NCBI GenBank assembly: GCA_030638845.1
Contig: DAOWDW010000010.1
Span: 1-6,866, forward strand
Direction: 5' to 3'
Source of the DNA: Candidatus Peregrinibacteria bacterium
Lineage (GTDB): Bacteria > Patescibacteriota > Gracilibacteria > Peribacterales > Peribacteraceae
DNA length: 6,866 nucleotides
The first letter of the stretch is position 1; every line of letters begins with the position of its first letter. The notes beneath the pieces were generated by a model that was not told the origin of the DNA, ran no database searches, and saw nothing but the letters and a program-made list of their open reading frames with translations. This document shows positions 1 to 5,232 of the stretch, one piece after another. The position numbers were made by a program, and so were the translations under genes.

Positions 1-1
1 A

Positions 2-427
2 CTAAAAGAAATGGAACTTACAAAGCAAAAAAATACTCCAACCAAAGCGCTTTCTGGTGGAGAAAAAGCACGCACAACTATTGCAAGGGCTTATGTACAC
101 AACCCACTTGTACTTTTTGCAGATGAGCCAACAGGAAACTTAGACCCTGGACAATCCAGCGAGGTACTAGATTTACTTAAACATATTCATAAGAAAGGAA
201 CCACAATAGTACTTGCAACTCATGAAGTAGATATTGTAGATGCTCTACAAACACGGGTTATTCGTTTGAAAGGCGGAAATGTAATAAGAGATAGCGTAGG
301 AGGTTATGAAACAGAAACTAGAAAGAAAGTTAAAGCACCAAGGAAAGGTATGCATGACATTTTTGAACATGACGAAGAAGATGATAAAAAAAGTGGTAGA
401 AAGGTTAAGATAACTTCCATAGGATAA
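2..427 (+). CDS. ftsE: Cell-division ATP-binding protein FtsE-like, C-terminal part (5' end outside window)
   Basis: This is the C-terminal portion of an ABC-type ATPase; the frame is open to the left edge, so the start and the Walker A lysine lie outside. Counting from the first visible Met (position 11), the ABC signature LSGGE is at residues 14-18, the Walker B region LVLFADEP at 33-40, the D-loop GNLD at 42-45 and the switch histidine in ATHE at 71. The later run RVIRLKGG and VIRDSVGGY (residues 82-99) is typical of FtsE, which works with FtsX at the inner membrane to control septal peptidoglycan hydrolysis. About 40 residues follow, basic and then acidic (FEHDEEDDKK), beyond the usual FtsE end. 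ftsX is not directly downstream as it normally is, so it may lie elsewhere. LolD- or MacB-type ATPases are the main alternatives. The stop is TAA. Confidence 0.72.
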   Translation, partial: LKEMELTKQKNTPTKALSGGEKARTTIARAYVHNPLVLFADEPTGNLDPGQSSEVLDLLKHIHKKGTTIVLATHEVDIVDALQTRVIRLKGGNVIRDSVGGYETETRKKVKAPRKGMHDIFEHDEEDDKKSGRKVKITSIG

Positions 428-435
428 AACCTAAA

Positions 436-499
436 TGAAGCAATAAAGCAATATTGCTGAACGCTTCTATAATCGCATGCGTATTGTTTTATTGTTTTA
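436..499. repeat. Inverted repeat whose arms are tandem octamers
   Basis: The left arm holds AAGCAATA twice in tandem (438-445, 446-453). The right arm holds TATTGTTT twice in tandem (482-489, 490-497), which is the reverse complement except for one base per unit. As RNA, 436-453 pairs with 482-499 over 18 positions without mismatch, using G-U pairs where the arms differ. The spacer (454-481, 28 bases) contains a perfect TATAAT at 468-473 and the palindrome CGCATGCG at 474-481. No convincing -35 box sits at the right distance from the TATAAT. The element begins 9 bases after the ftsE stop, so it could be a 3'-end RNA structure or a small dispersed repeat. Confidence 0.7.
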
Positions 500-500
500 A

Positions 501-540
501 CCCGAAGGGTTCCCCTTGGGATTGTTTCATTATTTTATTT
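501..540 (+). terminator. Possible rho-independent terminator after ftsE
   Basis: CCC (501-503) pairs with GGG (518-520), and AAGGG (505-509) pairs with CCCTT (513-517) around a TTC loop, with one bulged G at 504. A T-rich but interrupted tract follows (521-540). A competing hairpin, AACCC-GAA-GGGTT, occupies 499-511. The two folds are mutually exclusive, so this could also be a switch-like leader for the next gene, but a simple terminator is the more modest reading. Confidence 0.4.
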
Positions 541-584
541 CTCTGTTGCTTCACTTATTATGTCCTTCCAGTTACCATACCCTC

Positions 585-1103
585 ATGAATGACGGCTTTA
601 GATCATTAAGAGTGGCTCTGCTAGCAATAGGTACTGCTAATATTGCTTTCGGGGTTTTATTTTTATTTAATCCTAAAACAGTAGTAGATGTTTACGATGG
701 TAAGCTGATTGATGGTCTTCACCTTTACTTGAGTAGTGGATTTGGAGCACTCCTAATTATTCTTTCTTTCGGAGCATTTTTAGCTTTTACAGCACCTATT
801 CGACATATGGGTATTGTGATTATGCTTATTTCTGCACAATTTCTTCTTTTTATTACAGACGTAATAATTCTTGCTAGAGAAGAGATGGAAATAATGACAC
901 TATTTCCAGAGATGCTGTATTTTTTGGTAACAGGATTGTTGCTAGTTAGATATTTCCCGACACCAGATAAGGGAAATGGCATAAAGGATATAGGAGACAA
1001 CAAGAGAAATGAAAATAGAAAATTGAAAATTGAGAATAGTAAAGATGAAGTAAAAAGAGAAGAAAAAATTGATGGACCTCTATTTGAAGAAACTACTTCT
1101 TAA
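585..1103 (+). CDS. Small four-helix membrane protein of unknown function
   Basis: I do not recognise this 172-residue protein. Four hydrophobic segments are visible at about residues 9-28, 46-68, 74-97 and 107-124, followed by a charged cytoplasmic-type tail of about 48 residues rich in Lys, Glu and Asn. The frame is open further upstream to a TTG at 516, but that start would lie inside the terminator-like hairpin and encode a Leu- and Ser-rich leader. ATG 585 gives a protein that begins just before the first helix and is preferred. No Shine-Dalgarno site precedes it; a -10-like TATTAT is at 556-561. purM starts 11 bases after the stop, so the two are probably co-transcribed. Part of the tail is encoded by heptamer repeats (1012-1039). 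There is no sign of an enzyme motif; a structural or accessory membrane role is possible but unproven. Confidence 0.75.
   Translation: MNDGFRSLRVALLAIGTANIAFGVLFLFNPKTVVDVYDGKLIDGLHLYLSSGFGALLIILSFGAFLAFTAPIRHMGIVIMLISAQFLLFITDVIILAREEMEIMTLFPEMLYFLVTGLLLVRYFPTPDKGNGIKDIGDNKRNENRKLKIENSKDEVKREEKIDGPLFEETTS
1012..1039. repeat. Four 7-bp tandem units within a coding tail
   Basis: Four consecutive heptamers read AAAATAG, AAAATTG, AAAATTG and AGAATAG. They lie in the 3' part of the membrane-protein gene and encode the ENRKLKIENS stretch of the hydrophilic tail. From memory, similar LKIEN-type runs occur sporadically at protein ends in metagenomic genomes, which suggests a dispersed low-complexity repeat that has entered or extended the reading frame. 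Confidence 0.6.
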
Positions 1104-1114
1104 TGTAATTTATT

Positions 1115-2179
1115 ATGACAACTTACAAAGATTCCGGCGTAGATGTAAAAAAAGGAGATATGGCGTCTGCTGCAGCTTATGCACATGCAGCATCTACATT
1201 TGAAAGTAGAAAAGGAATGATAGGTGAACCAGTATTTGAAGAAGATGGTTATGCAGGATTTTTAGATATGGGAGATTACTATTTAATTCAATCAACAGAT
1301 GGAACAGGAACAAAATTGGATCTTGCAGCAGAAATGAATTCCTTCGAAACTCTAGGATACGATCTTCTAGCAATGGTTGCAGATGATGCAATTTGTGTTG
1401 GTGCCGAAGTAATTAGCTTAAGCAATTGTATAGATGTACCTTCGGTAAATCCTAAAATGATAGACGCAATGATGAAAGGACTTTCAAAAGCATGTAAAGA
1501 ACAGAAAATTGCTATTCCAGCAGGAGAAATAGCAGAAGTACCCGGAGCTGTTAATAGAGCAGTTTGGAGCGCAAGCGCAGTTGGAATAGTTGCAAAAGAC
1601 AAAGTTATAAAACCAGAAACAATAGTAGAAGGTGACACAATAATTTCACTTAAATCTGGTGTTGCCAGAAGCAATGGTTTTTCTTTACTTAGAAAAATAT
1701 TATCCGATTCATACGGAAAAGATTGGCACACCAAAGAATGGAAAAATGGAACTACGTGGGGAGAAATACTAATGACTCCAAGTATTGTCTATCAATCTGC
1801 TGTGTTGTCTCTTATTGGAAGATATAGAGAAGAAAGAAAAATTGATGTAAAAGGTGTAGCCCACATAACAGGAGGAGGAATACCAAGTAAACTTGGAAGA
1901 GTACTTAGAAAAACTGGACTAGGAGCCAATTTAACAGATCTATTCTCTCCACATGAAGCAATAGTTGATATTATAAAATTAGGCAATGTACCAGAAGAAG
2001 AAACATATAAAACTTGGAACATGGGAAATGGAATGATGTTAGTTGTGTCCCCAGAAGATGCAAATGAGGCTATATCCCTTTTGAAGAAAGTAGAAATAGA
2101 AGCAAAAACCGCAGGAACAATAGTATCTGATCCTAAGATAATGATCAGTATAAATTCTAAAGAGAGACTATTTTTCTAA
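1115..2179 (+). CDS. purM: Phosphoribosylformylglycinamidine cyclo-ligase (AIR synthetase)
   Basis: PurM uses ATP to close FGAM into aminoimidazole ribonucleotide, the fifth step of cytosolic IMP synthesis. The 354 residues match the family length. They begin YKDSGVD (residues 4-10), followed by TDGTGTK (61-67, ATP and phosphate loop), the GAEV segment (97-100), AGEIAEVPG (136-144, the counterpart of the usual GGETAEMPG), SGVARSNGFSL (181-191), HITGGG (250-255) and WNMGNGM (301-307, usually FNMGIGM). The order and spacing leave little doubt about the fold. The substituted motifs and the SRKGMIGEP segment (31-39) mark a divergent subfamily of the kind I associate with CPR bacteria and archaea. 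A PurL-half or HypE/ThiL-type member is less likely because of the N-terminal YKDSGVD and HITGGG. ATG 1115 lies right behind the upstream gene without a Shine-Dalgarno site. No other purine gene is in the window. Confidence 0.9.
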   Translation: MTTYKDSGVDVKKGDMASAAAYAHAASTFESRKGMIGEPVFEEDGYAGFLDMGDYYLIQSTDGTGTKLDLAAEMNSFETLGYDLLAMVADDAICVGAEVISLSNCIDVPSVNPKMIDAMMKGLSKACKEQKIAIPAGEIAEVPGAVNRAVWSASAVGIVAKDKVIKPETIVEGDTIISLKSGVARSNGFSLLRKILSDSYGKDWHTKEWKNGTTWGEILMTPSIVYQSAVLSLIGRYREERKIDVKGVAHITGGGIPSKLGRVLRKTGLGANLTDLFSPHEAIVDIIKLGNVPEEETYKTWNMGNGMMLVVSPEDANEAISLLKKVEIEAKTAGTIVSDPKIMISINSKERLFF

Positions 2180-2184
2180 AAAGA

Positions 2185-2226
2185 TATAATGCAAACATGC
2201 CTGGAGGAGGAGCTAATTTTATTTGA
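2185..2226 (+). other. Possible leaderless nine-codon ORF behind a TATAAT box
   Basis: A perfect TATAAT lies at 2185-2190, and an ATG at 2197 sits exactly where transcription would start. The frame reads MPGGGANFI and then TGA (2224-2226). It includes GGAGGAGGAG (2203-2212), the only strong Shine-Dalgarno-like run in the window, yet no real gene follows it. There is no good -35 box. It could be a leaderless peptide, the head of a broken gene or chance; chance cannot be excluded. Confidence 0.2.
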
Positions 2227-2238
2227 TCGATAACGCGA

Positions 2239-2287
2239 ACAGATGACGAGTAGCCGAAGCGAAGCGGAGGCGTGAGCTCGTTTCTGT
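2239..2287. other. GC-rich structured segment between purM and pyrC
   Basis: Within the 282-base gap between two convergent genes, ACAGA (2239-2243) and ACGAG (2246-2250) pair with CTCGT (2277-2281) and TCTGT (2283-2287), giving a ten-pair stem with a small internal loop. The enclosed loop contains a further GCC/GGC pairing and the repeat GAAGC-GAAGC. The 100 bases 2231-2330 hold 53 G+C by hand count, distinctly richer than the flanking genes. No T-run follows directly, so it is not a classical terminator. A weak AATCA/TGATT hairpin with a T-run follows at 2324-2346. A dispersed palindromic repeat or small RNA is possible. Confidence 0.45.
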
Positions 2288-2367
2288 GAGCCAATGAAAG
2301 TGGATAGAATAGCGCGACGACGGAATCATGTTTGCTTGATTTTTTTGTTTGCGTTTCATATATGGAG

Positions 2368-2423
2368 TTTTTTTATCCCCCCTACGCTCCTTCGGAGCTT
2401 CGGAGGGGCAGGCAAGAAAAAAA
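2368..2423. repeat. Strong hairpin flanked by T7 and A7
   Basis: GCTCC-TTC-GGAGC (2386-2398) forms a perfect inner hairpin. CCCCT (2379-2383) pairs with AGGGG (2404-2408) outside it. Seven Ts (2368-2374) and seven As (2417-2423) flank the whole. Both strands therefore read T7-hairpin-A7, the reverse of the arrangement an intrinsic terminator needs. It lies 39 bases past the pyrC stop on that gene's strand, so it may still act as a 3'-end stabilising structure, or it may be a mobile palindromic repeat. Confidence 0.55.
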
Positions 2424-2461
2424 TGAACATAGAGAAATATGAGCAAAACGTATTGATGAAA

Positions 2462-3730
2462 TTAAATAACCCCAACAATTTGTCCCATAACTTTCATACC
2501 TTCGAAAGGCGTCCATCCACACTTAGATTTAAGGTTTTCTCCATGAATTACCACCTTCTTATTTGGGTCTATTAAAACGATTTTAGTTTTAGACCCTTCT
2601 ACAATTTCCTCTTTTCTTAAATTAAATATTTTATTTGGATTAACAAAACATACTTCATGTATTTTTTCATATGAAATTTGATTTTTACTTGCAGCTGTTA
2701 AAAGAAGGGGAATAAGAGTCTCTACTCCTGGTACTCCACTTGGTGCATCTAAAGGATTTTCTGCATTTTTTTCTTCTAGTGTATGAGGAGCATGGTCTGT
2801 AGATACGCAATCTACTGTTCCGTCGTTGACCCCTTCTAATAACGCTTGTCTATCCTCTTTTTTTCTAAGAGGAGGATTCATTTTCCCAAGTGCACCCAAT
2901 CTTACGTAATCACCTTCATCTAAAAATAAGTGATGAGGTGCGACTTCGCATGTTACAGAAAACCCTTCTTTTTTTGCTTTCTTTATAATACTAAGTCCTC
3001 CTGCAGTAGAAAGATGCGCTACGTGGAACCTAGTTCCATACTTTCGCACTAAACTAAGTGCTTTTTCTATTGCAACAATTTCGGACTTTGGTGGACGCAT
3101 TAGTGAGTGATTTTGTATACCTGTTTCTTTTATTAAAACTGCAGATGCATCATTAATTTCTGCATCTTCACAATGTGCAACTACTGGAATATTTAAATTG
3201 GATGCTATCTCAAACAATTTTTCTACTACCTCTTCGTTTGCTTTTTGGTTTCCAGTTGAATTATCGAAATATACCTTAACCCCACAACACCTTTTTCTAA
3301 GTTCTGTATACTCATCTTTTGTGAATAGATCACTTAATTGATCTATATGTTTCATTTCTGTTACTCCAAAGAAAAAGCGAATATCACAATTAGGAATTTC
3401 TGATGCTATTTCTACTTTACCTTTTAGGTTTTGGATGCTGACTGTTGGAGGATTTGTATTTGGCATTTCACAAACTGTTGTAACCCCTCCTGCTAGTGCA
3501 GAACAAGATTCAGATTCCATATCTGCCTTATGAGTATTCCCCGGCTCTCTAAAATGAACATGACAATCTATAAATGCAGGGAATATAAGTAATCCATCAG
3601 CATCTATAATACGATCTGCTGTCTCCTCTGCATTTTTAAGTGAGATTATTCCGTCTTTAATAAAAAGGTCTTTTTTGGCTGATTCTTCAGAAGAAATGAT
3701 AGTGCCGTTTTGAATTAGGGTTGTAGGCAT
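2462..3730 (-). CDS. pyrC: Dihydroorotase
   Basis: Dihydroorotase reversibly cyclises N-carbamoyl-aspartate to dihydroorotate, the third step of UMP synthesis, in the cytosol. The 422 residues fit the class I (TIGR00857-type) amidohydrolases. Metal ligands are readable: H57 and H59 in DCHVHFREPG (55-64), the putative carboxylated lysine K152 in GVKVYFDNSTG (150-160), H186 in VVAHCED, H239 in FHVAHLS and D312 in STDHAPH. The substrate-binding motif MPNT is at 89-92, and the C-terminus GWTPFEGMKVMGQI is the usual family ending, so the gene is complete. The lysine version of the 150-160 loop resembles the GSSTGN loop of Bacteroidota and archaeal enzymes. An allantoinase or hydantoinase is less likely given pyrB nearby. 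It starts 15 bases after a TATAAT box without a Shine-Dalgarno site. It is convergent with purM and divergent from the 217-residue gene. Confidence 0.93.
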   Translation of the reverse strand: MPTTLIQNGTIISSEESAKKDLFIKDGIISLKNAEETADRIIDADGLLIFPAFIDCHVHFREPGNTHKADMESESCSALAGGVTTVCEMPNTNPPTVSIQNLKGKVEIASEIPNCDIRFFFGVTEMKHIDQLSDLFTKDEYTELRKRCCGVKVYFDNSTGNQKANEEVVEKLFEIASNLNIPVVAHCEDAEINDASAVLIKETGIQNHSLMRPPKSEIVAIEKALSLVRKYGTRFHVAHLSTAGGLSIIKKAKKEGFSVTCEVAPHHLFLDEGDYVRLGALGKMNPPLRKKEDRQALLEGVNDGTVDCVSTDHAPHTLEEKNAENPLDAPSGVPGVETLIPLLLTAASKNQISYEKIHEVCFVNPNKIFNLRKEEIVEGSKTKIVLIDPNKKVVIHGENLKSKCGWTPFEGMKVMGQIVGVI

Positions 3731-3745
3731 ATTATTCTAAATACT

Positions 3746-3753
3746 ATTATACT
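3746..3753 (-). promoter_or_regulatory. -10 box of pyrC, with a mirrored -10-like box for the divergent gene
   Basis: On the minus strand a perfect TATAAT (3751 to 3746) ends 15 bases before the pyrC ATG, giving a predicted leader of about 9 bases. The same bases read on the plus strand give TATACT (3748-3753), which could start the divergent gene at 3802 with a leader of about 42 bases. No good -35 box is visible on either side. The two polymerases could not both occupy this site, which would couple the two genes inversely. Confidence 0.5.
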
Positions 3754-3801
3754 CGACTTTTAGATTGATGCGCAGTCAGATTTTTGATGGAATAGTACTC
3801 C

Positions 3802-4455
3802 ATGGGAAAATCTTTCTTTAGCAACGGCAATACGGACCCCGAATCTAGTTTTTATGGAATAGATGATGACGCCACAAAAACGCATATTGCTATTAAGAAA
3901 TATGGAGATTTTATCTTTACAGATGCTATTAGCCCTTCATATGACCTACGGGTTATACCTGAAGAAGGCTATTGCCATAGTATTCATTGGCTTGAAAATG
4001 AATATAGTATCCTTACTTTAGTTGCTGCTGCTTCTAGAGAAAAAATGTTTCAGCTGTTTTTAGACTTATTGGAACCTCTAGGCAATAAAATAGGTATTGC
4101 TATCCATTCTAGTCATATTGATCATAATCATCCTAAAAAGTACTTTAATGAAGATATTGAACTCTATCTTCTCGAGTCTATTGTTCATGAATATATGGAT
4201 TTATTACTTCATGATGGCAATACTGGAATATTCGTATGGGATCGCGCAGAAACAAAAGAAGTCCAGTGGGAAGAACATAAATTATTTCAAATATATGCAA
4301 CAAATTTCGGTCCATTTGAGGAAATTTTCTCTCGTGTTCTTCCACTTAGAGAAGAAATGAGATTAATTTGTAATGCAGAAGATGTACACATCTCTTCAGA
4401 TGAACAATATAACGAATTTTTAATAATGAAGGATAGACTAGGATGCATTGATTAA
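3802..4455 (+). CDS. Hypothetical soluble protein, 217 residues
   Basis: I do not recognise a named family. The protein has no signal peptide and no membrane helix, and it is acidic overall. Distinct stretches are RVIPEEGYCHSIHWLENE (50-67), LVAAASREKMFQLFLDLLEPLG (73-94), a His-rich IHSSHIDHNH (101-110), LLHDGNTGIFVWD (135-147), VQWEEHKLFQIYA (154-166) and an end with SSDEQYNEF and DRLGCID (198-217). The regular alternation of predicted strands and helices suggests a folded domain rather than a spurious frame. The codon and base usage match the neighbours, and the overlapping plus-strand frame at 4097-4360 lacks any such structure. I have a vague memory of similar sequences in planctomycete hypothetical proteins but cannot confirm it. 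It is divergent from pyrC and convergent with the transporter gene, whose stop lies 54 bases away without a clear terminator between them. Confidence 0.78.
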   Translation: MGKSFFSNGNTDPESSFYGIDDDATKTHIAIKKYGDFIFTDAISPSYDLRVIPEEGYCHSIHWLENEYSILTLVAAASREKMFQLFLDLLEPLGNKIGIAIHSSHIDHNHPKKYFNEDIELYLLESIVHEYMDLLLHDGNTGIFVWDRAETKEVQWEEHKLFQIYATNFGPFEEIFSRVLPLREEMRLICNAEDVHISSDEQYNEFLIMKDRLGCID

Positions 4456-4509
4456 GATTTATTTTCCGAGTAGCATACTAAGAAGAATCTATTTTGATAA
4501 ATATAAGAA

Positions 4510-5232
4510 TTATGCGAATAGCAAAAGCTTAATAGCTCCAGCAAAAATTACAAACAGTAATAAATTTTCGAATATACGCTCACTAACATATTTCATTAAT
4601 TTTTTCCCAATTTTTACTCCTATAATAATAATTGGTATAGAACAAATAAGAACCATAAATATCTCTCTTGCCCAAACAATGTTTGGTAAATATGCAGTTA
4701 TCCTTCCTATATTTAATCCAAATGCAATAACACAAGACGTTCCTAAGAATGGTTCTTTAACTAACCCCATTGAAAGAAGAAATGATGATCGTAATAGTGT
4801 TCCAACTCCTATTATTCCACTTTGAAATCCATTTAATGCTCCACATAATAGAAAATTTGTTTTTGTAGGCTGTATGGTAAATCCCCGTGGAGAAAGACGA
4901 ATAAAGATGAATAATATACAGAAGATAGCAAGTAATATTTCTATGCTTCGCATAGGGATTTGAAAAAAGATTAGACCGCCTAAAAAGCTAAATGGAATAC
5001 CAAGAATTAAATACCAACAAGCAATATCCCATCTTGTAAATTTATAAAAATGTATAAATTTTGCAGGTTGAATAATAAATCCAATAAGAGACAAAACAAC
5101 TATACTAGTTCTTATATCAACGAAAAATGTTAATAGAATTATTCCAATAATCCCAAGCCCAGCACCAGCAATAGTACAAAATACACTCCCTAGAAATAGT
5201 ACAAGTAGTATTATAGGGAGAGATTCAATCAT
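4510..5232 (-). CDS. TauE/SafE (TSUP) family membrane transporter
   Basis: A 240-residue, very hydrophobic protein with about eight membrane segments in two similar halves. The first half has TIAGAGLGIIGI (20-31), and the second repeats the pattern in GFQSGIIGVGT (135-145), the Gly-rich internal duplication typical of the TauE/SafE/TSUP family. Known members export or import sulfite, sulfonates, sulfolactate and other small organic anions; the substrate here cannot be read from the sequence. The length is near the family norm. Its ATG (5232-5230) overlaps the TGA of pyrB (5231-5229) as ATGA, so translation is probably coupled and the two share the pyrB promoter. No Shine-Dalgarno site is seen. 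Because it lies in a pyrimidine operon, transport of an anion linked to that pathway is a possible inference, not evidence. Confidence 0.82.
   Translation of the reverse strand: MIESLPIILLVLFLGSVFCTIAGAGLGIIGIILLTFFVDIRTSIVVLSLIGFIIQPAKFIHFYKFTRWDIACWYLILGIPFSFLGGLIFFQIPMRSIEILLAIFCILFIFIRLSPRGFTIQPTKTNFLLCGALNGFQSGIIGVGTLLRSSFLLSMGLVKEPFLGTSCVIAFGLNIGRITAYLPNIVWAREIFMVLICSIPIIIIGVKIGKKLMKYVSERIFENLLLFVIFAGAIKLLLFA

Noticed and set aside
516..584. Upstream extension of the membrane-protein gene to a TTG start
   Set aside because: The TTG lies inside the terminator-like hairpin, and the added residues form a Leu-rich leader without family support; ATG 585 starts just before the first helix.
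1288..1734. Long minus-strand frame opposite purM
   Set aside because: It is a shadow of purM, whose motifs are certain on the other strand.
2219..2446. Minus-strand open frame of 75 codons in the purM-pyrC gap
   Set aside because: It reads through the GC-rich island and the palindrome, gives a low-complexity sequence, and has no start signal. It is best seen as a by-product of the non-coding element.
2180..2461. tRNA gene in the non-coding gap
   Set aside because: No cloverleaf or TpsiC-loop motif (GGTTCGA-type) with matching acceptor stem could be found on either strand.
2294..2575. Plus-strand open frame crossing the palindrome into the pyrC 3' end
   Set aside because: It overlaps the well-supported C-terminus of pyrC and shows no protein-like pattern.
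4448..4825. Plus-strand frame opposite the transporter
   Set aside because: It is antisense to the TauE/SafE-type gene and mirrors its hydrophobic codons; no independent evidence.
5229..5232. TGA read as glycine (genetic code 25)
   Set aside because: The TGA ends PyrB exactly at its family length and overlaps the next start as ATGA, so TGA is a stop here.
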